Shown one piece after another: positions 35,755-47,944 of a DNA stretch of 64,000 nt (its first letter is position 1; every line of letters starts with the position of its first letter). Below the pieces are notes generated by a model. That model made no database searches. It saw only the letters and a list, made by a program, of their open reading frames with translations, and had not been told where the DNA came from. The position numbers were made by a program, and so were the translations under genes. The DNA comes from Prochilodus magdalenae. Its lineage: Eukaryota; Chordata; Actinopteri; Characiformes; Prochilodontidae. The stretch lies in the NCBI GenBank assembly GCA_024036415.1, contig JAMWET010000692.1:171001-235000 (forward strand). Direction: 5' to 3'.

Positions 35755-36570
35755 CAATGGGAATTGGAACTTAAGTCAATTAGCACTAGCCATTGGGAAT
35801 TTTACCATGGGTTACTTGGGTAACTTTAATCACAGAAGAAAAAGAAGAACATTATTTTATTCTTTTCCTACAGTGAAAGTGTAGATGTAAAAAAAATAAG
35901 AATTAGAAATAAAACAGTTTCAAGCTGAATCCCAACAGGGCACTTTTAAATATGTATGAAGATGTTTATTTATTTAACACAGAAGGCTAAAAGAAAATGA
36001 AATGCGTGAGTAGAGATAAAACTGAGAGATAAAAGTAGAGCGAAAAAATCTTTCATGATATGAAGAGTATCTGTAAGGAGGCTTAAAAAGGTTCATTAAC
36101 CAAAAGCAAAAGGCCGAAGTCAGAAAACCAAGTAAAGGCCTGGATACCAAAGGCAACCAAACACAAAAGGGTGATCCAATGTTAATGTCAAAAGTAAAAA
36201 AAACAGATCATGAAGAGCTGACAGAAAGGCTTGGAGCGTACCGGAAAAACAGATACGATGCTTTGCAATAGTTAAACAAACAACACACCTTAAATAGAAC
36301 ATGTGATACTAATCAGTACTCCGGTGAGGTAGATCGGGAATTGGTTACTGGCTGCCTACTGGAGGTTACGTGCTCGCCTAGGTGGCCCTGGGAAATGGAG
36401 TCCCCAGTGGCTAGGCTCAGTACTGAGCCAGAGGGATGTGTGAGAGTATCACAGTTATGTGTTTCTATGGTATTGTTGAAATGTACTGAAAATGTTCACG
36501 TAGTTCTGATACAAAAACATTTCACAGAGTTTTATATTGAAAAGAAAAAAAACAAAAATACAATAAAAAA
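35755..36570. repeat. AT-rich repeat copy 1, carrying a nested insertion
   Basis: It is a diverged duplicate of 36605-36950. Shared blocks are GGGAATTGGAAC, CATTGGGAATTTTACCATGG, GAAGATGTTTATTTATTTA, GATAAAAGAAAATGAA-like, and at the end TATGGTATTGTTGAAATG with AATACAATAAA. Between the shared blocks about 380 bp are extra (36072-36443), identified as a solo LTR. Confidence 0.65.
36072..36443 (-). mobile_element. Probable solo LTR (antisense) with 7-bp flanking repeat
   Basis: GAGTATC precedes it at 36065-36071 and follows it at 36444-36450. Read on the minus strand it contains TGGGGACTCCATTTCCCAGG, TTCTATTTAAGG (TATA-like), TTTTGCTTTTGGTTAATGAA (degenerate poly(A) region) and ends in CTTACA. 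The neighbouring duplicate at 36605-36950 lacks this segment, which acts as an empty-site comparison. No internal retrotransposon genes are present. Confidence 0.6.
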
Positions 36571-36604
36571 ATCGAGGATAATTTGTAGGTCATTTTAGGA
36601 TGTG

Positions 36605-36950
36605 GGAATTGGAACTCAAATCAATTGGTAATAGCCACTGGGAATTTTACCATGGTTAAATAAAAAAATGGATAAAAGTGTAATTCAAAAGGGCACTTAT
36701 AAGTATGTGTGAAGATGTTTATTTATTTAGCACCTTGGAAAACAGAAGGATAAAAGAAAATGAATAGATGTTTACAGATAAAACTTGATAATTAACAGTA
36801 TTAAAATTTTCTGTCACAATTATTGTGACCAAAATTATCACAGTTAACAGCGTTATTATGGTATTGTGAAAATGAGCTGGAAATGTTCACAAAGTACTGA
36901 TGCACAAAGCAAAATCTAGATTAAATAAAACAAAACAAAATACAATAAAC
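36605..36950. repeat. AT-rich repeat copy 2 (without insertion)
   Basis: This copy is contiguous through the point where copy 1 is interrupted: ACAGATAAAACTTGATAATT runs on to AATTATCACAGTTAAC. Confidence 0.6.
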
Positions 36951-37119
36951 AATGTCAACATGGGGAAAAAGAATAACGTATTAAAATAAAAAATGTAAAA
37001 TTTTGACTATAAAATTTAGTAAAATAAAATAGTAAAAAATTTGACTATAACATTTATTAAAATAAAATATAACATTTTTAAAATAAAAAAGTTTATTAAA
37101 AAAAAATTAAAAATTATGA

Positions 37120-37452
<333 letters not shown>

Positions 37453-37499
37453 ATAGGCATCTTCTTTTAACATAGCTCTTGTTTATTTTCCCCTAACAG

Positions 37500-37625
37500 T
37501 TCCTGCTGCCAAATGACGGAAGTCTCGAAGTCATGACCTTGAGAAGAGCCCACGATTGCGAGCCCACAATGACCTGACGCAACCCCATCCTTATCCATTC
37601 AGAGTGGGAACGAGGAGGAGAAACA
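37500..37625 (+). promoter_or_regulatory. Receptor 5' UTR segment after a splice acceptor, with two uORFs
   Basis: A pyrimidine tract and TTTATTTTCCCCTAACAG end at 37499, a good splice acceptor, so the leader is probably spliced here. Two upstream reading frames precede the receptor start: ATG at 37513 with stop TGA at 37534-37536 (7 codons), and ATG at 37533 with stop at 37575-37577 (14 codons). The stop of the first overlaps the start of the second (ATGA). They could damp translation of the receptor. Confidence 0.55.
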
Positions 37626-38348
37626 ATGCCAGACTCCGCCCCCTTACCTCCCGTCCCGCCTCTTGCCATTCTGAACTGCTCAGCATCCACTAACTGTTCC
37701 CTCGGCAACCTGTCTGCCATTGCCCATGCTGACGAGTGCCATGGCAACCAGTCGTTGTTTGTCATTATGGCCATTGCGTACAGCGCTGTGGCCTTCCTGG
37801 GCATCGCGGGCAACCTGGCGCTCATCCTGGTGATCGCCCGCCAGCGAGAGCTCCACAACGTTACAAACGTCCTGATAGCCAACCTCTCACTGTCGGACCT
37901 GCTGATGGCGGTCATGTGCCTGCCCTTCACCTTCATCTACACTTTTATGGACCACTGGGTGTTCGGCGCCGTTATGTGCAAGCTCAACAGCCTTGTGCAG
38001 TGCTGCTCCGTCTCCGTCTCCATCTTCTCGCTAGTGCTGATCGCTGTTGAGCGGCACCAGCTCATCATACATCCACGCGGCTGGCGCCCCAGCCTGTCCC
38101 AAGCCTGGCTTGGGGTCGCCTTCACCTGGACGCTAGCCCTGCTCACGGCCACGCCCTTCCTGCTCTTCTCTGTGGTGACGGACGCACCTCTCCGGCAGCT
38201 GCCTTCCATCTTCCAAGAGCATTACCGCGGCAAGGTGGTGTGTGTGGAAGAGTGGCCGTCCCGCGAGTTCAAGCTCACCTACACCTCCGCCATGCTGCTG
38301 CTGCAGTATCTTGTGCCGCTCTGCTTCATATTCATCTGTTACCTGAAG
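37626..38348 (+). CDS. npy8r-like: Neuropeptide Y receptor, Y1 subfamily (probably Y8-type), coding exon 1
   Basis: Class A GPCR for NPY/PYY peptides, expected at the plasma membrane and coupled to Gi/o. This exon gives residues 1-241. The extracellular N-terminus has four sequons (N17, N23, N28, N41). TM1 is about 44-69 with GNLAL; TM2 about 82-106 with NLSLSDLL; C118 at the top of TM3 should pair with C206; ERH (142-144) replaces DRY, the NPY-receptor form. GWRP follows at 152. TM4 is about 159-181 and TM5 about 218-240, ending FICYLK. The start ATG has A at -3. The exon ends after a whole codon at 38348 with donor GTAAGG, phase 0, the place where Y1 genes are split. Residue 149 is His in IIHP where family members usually have IINP. 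Y1, Y8a and Y8b cannot be told apart without a tree. MED28 nearby favours Y8. Confidence 0.93.
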
Positions 38349-38689
38349 GTAAGGAGAGACTGGGGTAGCAAGAAAGGGTAGGGGTATAGCAGGGCACCAA
38401 CTGCTCCACAGATTTACTGGCATTGGGTGTGTCTTGCCCATGACCTCAAGGTTATTTACAGCTGGCTTGTTTTATATTTATATGATTTATATTATTTTAA
38501 ATAATTTTTGAAATATTTTTAGTAGTTTTTGTTGGTTATTTCAAAGTGGCACGCCCCTTTTCAACAAATTCTCTGTCTTCCTACTGAAATAACTGTGCTG
38601 TTAGAATTAGCTGGTGCTAAACGGCCAAAGAAACACAAACCATACAATTTTAGGTTGTTACAGTTCCTTTGATTGCAGTATCGTTCCCT

Positions 38690-39410
38690 CTTATAGGAAA
38701 AGTTTTGTTGAAGTCGGCTCCTGATTTATTTGCCAGCTTCTTGTTTTAATTTTTTCATTCCACCTTAAACGGGGCACAGTTAATGGCATTTGGCTAAGGC
38801 ACCAGACTGTAACTCTGTAGGCTGGCACCTCAGATCACTTTTCCAGCTTCTTGTTCTAATTGTCTTATTCCACCTTAAATGGCACTGCGGTTAGAGTCTG
38901 GCACCTCAGGCTCCTCACCCAGCCTCCATTTTAGTGTGTAATGAGTAAGAACAAGAGGCTGGACATAGAGCCTAAGGTGCCAGACTGTACCTGCTGCACA
39001 ATTTAAGGTGGAATGAGAAAATTCACGCAAGGAGCCTGAGGTGCCAGACTTTAACTGCTGCACAATTTAAGGTGGAATGAGAAAATTCGCGCAAGGAGCC
39101 TGAGGTGCCGGACTTCAACTGCTGTGCAATTTGAGGTAGAATAAGAAAACTAGAACAAGAGGCTGGGAAAGCATTCTGAGGTGGGAGCTTTTTGTTTTGT
39201 TTTTTTTTTCATTCCACCTTAAATGGTGCAACAGTTTATAGCAGTTGGCTAAGATTCCAGACTGTAACTGCTGTTTCATTTTAAAGCGCAATGAGGAAAT
39301 TAGAACAAGAAGCTGTTAAAGCAGGCTGAGGTGCCAGACTCTTAACTGTTGTGCAATTTAAGGTGGAATGAGAAAATTCCCACAAGACTCTGGGTTAGCA
39401 GTCTGAGGTA
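38690..39410. repeat. Cluster of CCACCTTAAAT fold-back repeats
   Basis: The core CCACCTTAAA appears forward at 38760, 38870 and 39216, and inverted (TTTAAGGTGGAATGAGAAAA) at about 39002, 39066 and 39358. Each is followed by the phrase GGAGCCTGAGGTGCCAGACT or its complement. Two inverted units near 38990-39125 are close tandem copies of about 64 bp. The arrangement could fold into large hairpins. Confidence 0.75.
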
Positions 39411-39914
39411 ACAAAAATAAAAATCTAATGTTATTAACTGCCAAAAAAGTGTTGCAACCAGGCAAAGGTATCTTGGAAGCAGTGGGCAAGGTTCCTCAGA
39501 TGTAGGCTGCATTATTCCACAAGTCCCCCCCCTTGACAGAGTAGGCGACCCAGATATGAAAGACTTGTTAAGTCCCATGTTTTCTGAACTAGCCAGGTGA
39601 CAAAAAATTGACTGGGTTGTCTTATTTGACAGGTTGTGGGTTGGTAAGCAGTGTAGATAAATGTATGAGCTCAAAAACTGAAAGAGTGAGCTTTTCATAA
39701 AATGTCTCTTTAAGAAATTTGACAACTGATGTAATTATACTTGACAGTTAAAAACTGACAGATGTATTTGAGGCTTAATGATTGGCAACTGACAGTCATG
39801 CCAGTTTGTAATGGATGTAACCACAGCTGTTGGAATCCGTTGAATTTTTGACCATACAAAATTTGTATCAGTTCCTTAAAATGTTTAACATATAGTGTTA
39901 CTGTTACTTTCTTA

Positions 39915-40777
39915 CACTCATCATCAAAAGGACAGCTGCACCCAGAAGGAGGTGTAGTATTGTAGTGCTGGTGGGAAGGAAGATAGAGGTAACCAGGAAG
40001 AATAAATGATGATACATTTAGACTGATATGATCAATATTTATTAAGCTACACATACATAAGTAGTGTCTCTGTATGGAGTTGGGCCTCCATGTTTGCTAA
40101 CCCAACAAGCCAGATGTCCCAGCATGGAGGTGTACAGGTTCCTAAAGGTGTCCTGTGATAATCCATCACACACACCTTGAATATTCTCACACAGTTCTTT
40201 CAGATTGTGCATTAGGGGTGGGGGTGTAGTGACACCAGGCCTTCTGGACATGTAACACGTCACAACAAACCATTCACCTTTGTGCTGACCACTCCATGAC
40301 AGTCTGGCACGACACCAGCAGTTCATGGTGAAGCGGATGTGGTGTTAGGGTTGAGTGCTTGCTGAATGTCCACAATTGTGGCAGTTGGGTCACTCTGTGT
40401 ACGTTTTGGCAATTCTCTGCGTCTTTGGAACTCTTGTGCAATACATCAATACCATCCCGCTTCCCAGAACCCTACGATGCGACCTCTGTCCAACTCTTCC
40501 AACTCCTGGAACTGCTTTCAAACTGTCCTCTGATGCCCGTCCACATGCTTTGGATTTGGATCGCAACAGCAATAGACTGAATGGAAAGGACGCGCAACAG
40601 AACAGCCTTATATAGTCAGTCAGCTACAGCGCTAAGGCCCGTCCATGATACTTCACATGTGCGGCTGAGCGTGAAACTTGAATCATTTGCATGTCTCACT
40701 ATGTCAAACCTACCCACCAATGATCATTCCTGTCAGTTGATTCCTTCTTGGTGCAGCTTCTTTTTTTTTGATGAGTG
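39915..40777 (-). mobile_element. Tc1-like family A, copy 7 (long form)
   Basis: TA at both ends (39913-39914, 40778-40779). It retains about 210 bp absent from most copies. Read on the minus strand these give RGRIVGF(W/R)EAG-like sequence, the first helix of the Tc1 DNA-binding domain, then KTQRIAKTYTE and DPTATIVD-like blocks across frameshifts. In this part it resembles copy 4. The first catalytic Asp region is missing in this copy. Confidence 0.8.
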
Positions 40778-40789
40778 TATATAGTAAAA

Positions 40790-40860
40790 AAATTTAAATG
40801 GGCAAAACCCTTCAACGAGCAGGTGAGTCCAAACTTTTGACTGGTATATAAAGTAGCCTT
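40790..40860 (-). mobile_element. Tc1 terminus fragment
   Basis: AGGTGAGTCCAAACTTTTGA then CTGGTATATA is the inverted form of the GTCAAAAGTTTGGACACACC end seen at 63615. Only the terminus is present. Confidence 0.55.
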
Positions 40861-43260
40861 CTGGGTCGCTGCTATTGGCCACATCATTTTATGATCCTGA
40901 AGTTGAAGGAATACGGCTTTACAGGTTTACAGAACAAGCTACAGATTCAGTCAGACATCTTCACAACCACATACTAAGATGAGTGGCAGATGGATTGTGC
41001 TCTCTTCCAAGGATTCTCCAAGGAATTGGCTTTCTTGCCTGCTCAAACTGACAGCACTGTGATGCAGACAGCTTTAGACATGGATGGGGAATTGGAGATG
41101 AGAATAAAAAGGGGGAAAAGCCTTAAAAATTGATCATATCTAGACTAGTACAGTTGCTGTACTGGGTCTGTATGAAAGACTGCTGGAAACCACGACCCCA
41201 CATCACTGGTTTTATTAGCTGGAGTTGGAGCTGCACTATGTATTGTTTGATCAGTTTTTAAAAGGGCTGTGACGTTTTTTCTTGCGCTGGTAAAATACTA
41301 CATGTCTCCACAGTAAGGCAGCTTACTGCCGAAGCCCCACATAAGACTCTATGGTCTCTATGGTTTTGCTTAAGTGACCACTGTGCCCGATTTTCAGGCC
41401 ACCGTTCAGTAAAAGGTCAAACCATTCATCCATCAACTGATAAATGCAAAATGATGCTACAAACTAGAAGAGTAGCACTGGCTAGCAGTAGGTGTTAGCA
41501 TAGCTAGCATGATGACATCTCTGCTCACAACAGAGCACGTTTGATTATAGCTAACTAAAGCACTCACACAAGTTTAGATTAGTAGCGACTCAGTTCTGAG
41601 GGAGTGAATTCCAGGACTTGGTGCTGATGGGAACAGAAAGACAAGTCATTTAGGTGAGGCATTTTGTTAGCGGGCCAGCTACCATCCGGCACAGGCTTTG
41701 TTCCTGTTAACCGATGGTAGAGTGTTACCCATTTAGAGGATATCATGAATGCTAAGACTTTAGCCCGATTTGGTCAGAACTGACTGAATTTCACGATCGG
41801 CCCACATTTCAGGTTCATTGGTCGTCGTTTGCCGAGTAGTGTTAGAGAGAAGGTCAAGTCCGATTATCTGCCTAAGCGAGCTTTGATTGAGCAATCAGAC
41901 GAGTCGGTCTGACGTATCAGATATTTTGGTGGCTTATCTCAGAGATTGAGCAGCTTCACGAGCCGATCTCTCAAAGTCACACTCAAAACCATCATCAACA
42001 GTCACAACTACTGCTACTACACAGCTGCACACACATAGACCATCCATATGTGCAGACTGCACCACAGTGATGTTTATATTGTTAGCCTGGTTCTCAGTTT
42101 CAGTGCAGTGTAGTAAAGTTAGCAGAGCTGATGTAGCACAGTTGGTTGGCCAGCGGCGGAATCCCAAACGCCCCCCTTCTTCTGGCTTCTACGCTGAAGT
42201 ATCAGTCTAGTATGAAATTGTGTTTACATGGCCGAATCCCAAAAGGCTGTGTATTAGACAAATGATGCACTGTTGGTTGCAGGAGCCACATATCCTACGT
42301 GGAGCACTATGTAGTGAGCAGGGAGTCATGGAGATTCAGCCAGTGTTTTCGCTCAGGGCGTGCAGCATGCTGTTTTTTATTAAATAGCTTTATTGGAAAT
42401 GGTCTATAGACAGACCTGCTGAGCTGTCTGTAAAGTGCAGTGTACAATGTGAGCAACCATGACAGGTCATGTGAGTTGGACGGAGCGTTTTCGTACAGGG
42501 TGGGCACATACGTTGCAGGTTTTCTCCTTAAACGAACGTGCAGTAGGAGCTGTCAGCAAACAACAAGATTTCTAAGATCACACGGTGTAAAAGATTCATG
42601 GTGCCGTCACTGCCTGGCTTAAAAATCAAGACAATTTCAGTTTTTCAAGTCTTGGTCATTACTCAATTAAACTGTATCACCCCCCACAGATGGTAGACAA
42701 CCTGTTTGTGAATTGTACACACAGAACAGCATTAAGATCTAAGCTAATAACCAAAGAAAAAAAGAAATACACCAAATGCTACGATGGCAGTAAGGAGTTC
42801 AGCCCTACGGATCATCATGTGACCAAAGTATTGCAGTAATACAGCCCTGATTCTTAATCTCCGTATCAACTTTTGCACTACTGGTTTGTCATATGCAAAT
42901 AAGCCCTGCAACCTCTTCCTGCAGGTGCCCACCATCATAATGGAAATCAGCTCTCACATTTTTAATTAATGTCATGGAATAAAATATTTCCCCCCAGCTC
43001 TTTTACCAGGCTGAGGACACGCTGCGCAACATTGTGTCAAAAGTTGTGACTCTGTTATAGCGAGCAATGATGAGTGAAAGGAGAGGGGTGAAAACCCCCT
43101 GCTGCGAAAACCATTCACACCTCTCCACGAAGACGGCCGTGTCAAGATAAAACTGACAGCACAACGCCAGCTTTCTTCATGTCAGAAAAAACGTGCACAA
43201 CTGAAATGATAAACAGCAGCATTTAAACACAAACTAAACACATTTACACAGTAATATCAG
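40861..43260. other. No gene seen (2.4 kb)
   Basis: Unique-looking intronic sequence. No exon, RNA gene or clear transposon was found on either strand. Small open frames (for example 41934-42167 and 42307-42507, minus) have no recognisable family. Confidence 0.35.
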
Positions 43261-43264
43261 GATA

Positions 43265-43735
43265 TTAACACCACCGCCTTTCTACATTCATTGTCTGGTG
43301 TATCAGCTCCACTGACCATCAGCTCGAGACTGTAGTCCATCTGTTTCTCCCCCTTGCTGGTCCACCTTGTAGATGTACAGTCAAAGGCGATAGCTCATCT
43401 GCTGCTGCACAGTGCAGTGTTGGTCATCCTGTAGTCCTTCATCAGTGGTCACAGGATACTGCCCACAGGACAGTTTTGGTTGGTGGACGATTCTCAGTCC
43501 AGCAGTGACACTGAGGTGAGTGATCCACTCACACCAGCACAACACACACTAACACACCACCACGTCAGCGTCACTGCAGTGCTGAGAATGATCCACCACC
43601 CACATAATACCTGCTCTGTGGTGGTCCTGTGGGGGTCCTTACCATTGACAAACAGGGTTATAAAATATACAGTGAACCACAGTCTGTAACTGTAGAACTA
43701 CAGAGTGTCCTATATGGTCAGTGGAGCTCATCGTC
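43265..43735. repeat. Palindromic repeat family P, second copy
   Basis: It contains the arm words TAGATGTACAGTCAAAGG, GTCCTTCATCAGTGGTCACA, GATTCTCAGTCCAGCAGTGA, GATCCACTCACACCAGCACA and TGAGAATGATCCACCACC, in the same order as 33440-34125 but with the left arm shortened. Its right edge meets family A copy 8 directly (GTGGAGCT then CATCGTCAAAAG). Confidence 0.8.
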
Positions 43736-44462
43736 AAAAGAATAGTTGCACAAATAGAAGGAAGGAATCTGCCAACAGGAATGAAACTTGGTGGGTAGGT
43801 CTGACATTGTGAGACATGCAAATGATCCAAGTTTCACGCTCAGCCACGCATGTGACGTAAGGAAGGACACTGTACCTGACTTACCCAACAGCCACGACTG
43901 CGGACATTTAGTAAACAGTAAGCCCCATGTTCTGTTAGTGCCAGCACTATTGTCAGACGACTGCACGATGCAGGACTACATGCACACAGACCGTTACAAC
44001 GGCCACAGCAATGTCCCCAACGACTGCAATGGTGTCGTATTAGACTGTCATGGGGTGACTCAGAAAGGCAGCAGGTCATCTTCAGCGATGAGTCCCATTT
44101 TTGTCTTGGTGGAGACGACCAACGAATCCATGTGTAGCAGCACCGTGGCCAGCACCAAGACGAACAGTTTGTTGTCAAATGTCGCACGTCCAGAAGGCCT
44201 GGTGTCACTCCACCTCCACCCCACCACACAATCTGCAGAAACTGTGTAAGAATATTCAAGCTGCATGGGATGGATTATCACAGGACACCATTAGGACCTC
44301 TGTACCTCCATACTGAGACACTACTTCTGTATGTCTAGCTCAATAAATACTGATCATATCAGTCTAAATGTATCATCATGTATTGTTCCTGGTAACCTTC
44401 CCAACCTATCTTCCTTCCCATTAGCACTGTAATCCCACACTTCCTTCCGGGTGCAGCTAAAC
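43727..44462 (+). mobile_element. Tc1-like family A, copy 8
   Basis: Plus orientation. IFSDESHF retains the first Asp (about 44080-44100). The join to the C-terminal region follows at about 44190-44240. The right terminus CTTCCGGGTGCAGCTAAAC is truncated. It is inserted into, or fused with, the palindromic repeat to its left. Confidence 0.85.
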
Positions 44463-44464
44463 TG

Positions 44465-45680
44465 GGTGTGTTTATTGCTGAATGCATTTTTCTTCACTGA
44501 GATTGACTGCTACCATTTATCACCTACTTTCATTTTTAATGACTGTGGGCGTCTTGGTAGTTGTTTCCAATATTAGTACAAAGGATGTGGAAGTACACAC
44601 AGAGATTGACGTCTCAAAAATGCGCTGCCAGAGCTCCAGGTTAAGCAATTTCCATTTTAAGATTGCGTGCATATTAATTGAGAGCTTTAGAAATGGTTCT
44701 TTCTCTTCTTATTCCGTGCTTTACTTTGTCGGGTTCCAGCAACACCACAGTTTTCCTCATCACATCTCCCACTACGTCCGCATTTCCATCCCAATTTATT
44801 CATGTATTCGTTCAGTTTGTGAAAGTGTACATCTGCGAAACAATTTCAGCAAGCTTTTCCTAGGTAACCAGCTCCGGCTTTATCTCGGCTCGACTTCTGA
44901 CAGGCTTGACACGGATAGCGCCCTTTCATTGTGAACCGGTGAAAGTACCAGGAACAACGTTTCTACGAAACAGTAGCACCTTCTATTGGGCCTCCGGAAG
45001 TGTCATTCCAAATCAATTTGCATGTCATGAATATACTTCAAAAATGAGGGGGATATACATCGGGGGTTTAAAGTCAGACGTGTTTCATAGAAGATTATGA
45101 CGTCTGTCTCCGTTCCCGCCTCCTGGGGAAACAGCTTCAAAACGTTTTTCTTTTGGAAAATGATTAAATACGTCTGCTGTCAAAATAAGTGTCTGGGGTG
45201 ACTGATAAACAGGGTTGCAGTGAAAGAATGTCAGCTTAAACTCACCCTAGTGAAATCACCCTAAATCTAGTCTACATCCTTCCACGGCCTTGTTGAAAGA
45301 GCACCGTACTGCCTCCATGTTATGAGCGAGTCTTCAAGTCCAAACGATCTCTCAATACAATAAAACATTATACCTTCTTTCCCCTGGTGGACGCAGACTC
45401 TGTGACATGCTTTGGTCAGAATACCCCAAGGATAAAGCAATACTGCCAGGAACAGCCGGTTAAAGTGCCTGTCCATTTAAATGATAATGAGCCACCACTC
45501 ACTCCACCCTCTTCTGCAAAGGCATGCTGACGCATAAATGACCTGTCACTACTATAGCATCTCTCTGGAGTCTCTGGGTACCTTACAACAAATCTTTCAT
45601 TTGCTCTCATGTTATTTAAGTGTTCAAGCTCATCTAACAGACATTTAACTAACGTTATTGAGGACTAACTTCAAAAAAAT
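44465..45680. other. No recognised gene; 150-codon plus-strand frame of unknown nature
   Basis: The frame at 44482-44934 has no signal, domain or splice context I recognise. The minus strand shows broken short peptides (EKLAEIVSQMYTFTN-like) that could come from an old repeat. I do not call a gene. Confidence 0.3.
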
Positions 45681-45682
45681 TA

Positions 45683-46389
45683 CACTCATCTTTAAAAGAA
45701 CAGCTGCACCCAGAAGGAGGTGTGGGATTGCAATGCTATGGAGAAGGAAGATAAAGGTCACCAGGATCAATAAATGATGATACATTTAGACTGATATGAT
45801 CAATATTTATTGAGCTACACATACAGAAGTAGTATCTCAGTATGGTGTCAGGCCGCCATGTTAGCTAAAGCAACATGCCAAATGTCTCGGCATGGAGGTG
45901 TAGAGGTTCCTAATGGTGTCCTGCAATAATCCGTCCTATGCAACTTGAACATTCTCATACAGTTCCAGCAGTAGGGGTGGAGGTGGAGTGACACCAGGCC
46001 TTCTGGACGTGTGACTCATGACAGCCAACTGTTCATCTTGGTGCTGACCACGGTGCCTCCACACATGGATTCATTGGTTTTCTTCACCAAGAAAAAAGTG
46101 GGACTGTCACTGAAGGTGACCTGTTGTCATTCTGAGTCACTCCATGACAGTCTGGCATGACAGCACTCTTCGGCGATGCTGACTTGGTGTTAAGGATAAT
46201 CGTTGTAACGGTCTGTGTACATGTAGTCCTGGGTCGTGTAGTCGTCTGCTAACAGTGCTGGCACTAACAGGATGACAACAGGATGGAGGACATCACTGGT
46301 CCCTGAATGTCCGCAATCATCACTGTTGGGTCAGTCAGGCTCATCCTTGCTTACGTCACAGGTGCAAGTATTTGTGTTTATCGTGAGTG
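45683..46389 (-). mobile_element. Tc1-like family A, copy 9
   Basis: TA at both ends (45681-45682 and 46390-46391). The HHLQELC region is shortened and the far end has lost part of the CACCAAGTTTCA block. The internal join is as in copy 1. Confidence 0.85.
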
Positions 46390-46424
46390 TATATCTGCTG
46401 AAGACTAAAGTCTGCTTCTTATTT

Positions 46425-46725
46425 GTGAGCTTCTTGTTAAATTTTCCGTTCCACCGTAAAATGAGTCAGCAGTTAACATCAGTCACCTGCAAGTAACTGC
46501 TTCAGATGGATTGGGAAAATTTCAAACAAGAATCTGAGCAGGTAGACTGAGGAGCCAACATGTAACAGCTGCAGCATGTATGATGTGACATGAAAACAAG
46601 AAGCAAAAGGAGAAGCTGGACTGGTAGACTAAGGGGCAAGATTGTTACTGTTGCACCATTTAACGAGAAAATGAGTAGTAGAACGAGAAGCTAGGTGCTA
46701 GAATGTGACTACTGCACCATTTATG
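46425..46725. repeat. Degenerate CCACCTTAAAT-type fold-back repeats
   Basis: CTTCTTGTTAAATTTTCCGT then TCCACCGTAAAATG at 46430-46460, and later GCACCATTT(A) with ACGAGAAGCT phrases at 46650-46725, are weak copies of the family at 38690-39410. Confidence 0.45.
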
Positions 46726-47940
46726 GTGACTTTAGACAGAAAGTGGTCAGCACACGCAGTCAGAAGTGCAGAGCAGGTCCCGTGACTAGCCGCTAGCTTC
46801 CACATAATGCCAGCGGCTCTGGTGCTTACAGGTTTAAAAGCAGATGGGAGTCCCTGTTTGACACAGGAAGGGTAGCCAAATTTAAACGGCCTGTTGAATC
46901 CCATGTTTTCTGAAATAGGCAACTCATGAAACACTGACTGGGTTGGGGTGGGGGGCTCTTCATATACACACATGTATGAGCACAGGCACACCAGTTGTTC
47001 TGTAGTATGTCCCCTTTAAAACCACTAGTCAGACACATGTAGGGGTAAGTTAAATAGTCCTGTGGTTCTTAAGACAAACTCCTGGTTTGAGATGTTTCCG
47101 CTTGCCTGGTTATTTTTTAGTGTGACTCATGTGGAGTGGGGTTAGTCGAGGGTATGTGTGTGTAGGTGGTCTTTGGGGCTCAGTAATGAGTGCCCAGGAT
47201 TGTAGGGATTTAAAAGGTGTCCACAGAGGCCAAATAATGAATAGACATCTGACCAGTTTTAGTAAATGAATTTGTATCGTAGTTACTCTGACAGTGGATT
47301 AGTCTGAACCCTAAACGCTCTGAGGCTTATTTTGCTCAGGTTAGGCGAGGATTCTTGTATGTGTGCGGGGGGAGGGAGGCGGTGTGGCATGGGAGCTGTT
47401 CTCAGGGCCCAAGAAATCGGTGGATTTCAGTGTTTCATGTGTGGTATGAGGCATTGTGTCTGTCAGGAGACTGTTGGGGTAGCACTACTGAATATTATGG
47501 ACATCAGGTCATTTTTGGTGTAAATATGGTATTCAGTTATTCAGTTATCAATGAGAGCAAAGCTGGCAGGATACCCTCTCGGTCTAAAGCATCATCAGTA
47601 GAGTGGTACAATAGAAAGCTGGCAGGGAGGGCCAACTCCAAGGTCAAGTTCATTTTACACTCAACCCATTCAAAGTGCTTAGCTTTGTGCATCACTTACC
47701 ACACTTGGCATAAGTTCATGACCTCTTCACAAGCATAGCTTCACTCATCGTTTTGGAGTTGAGCGACTGGAGCCGAAAAGGGGCAGGTTAGTAAGTTAAG
47801 GTACCATTTAGCTACCTGGGTTTCTTAACCTGTGGGCCTGTAGGCTATGAAGAGCCCTCTAGTGGTCTAATGCCAGCACAGGGTGGAGGAGCTTTGGAGA
47901 GGCTGGAAGTCTTCGGATGGTAGGAAACACCCACCTTGAG
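46726..47940. other. No gene seen
   Basis: Unique-looking sequence. The open frames at 46698-46991 (minus) and 47355-47738 (plus) have no recognisable domains. Confidence 0.35.
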
Positions 47941-47944
47941 CTTC

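Noticed and set aside
37626..38381. Single-exon 251-residue truncated receptor
   Set aside because: A consensus GTAAGG donor at 38349 and the matching exon at 60786 restore a full seven-helix receptor. Intron retention remains possible but is not shown.
44482..44934. Novel 150-residue protein
   Set aside because: No domain, no splice context, no codon-use signal I can judge, and it lies in an intron among repeats.
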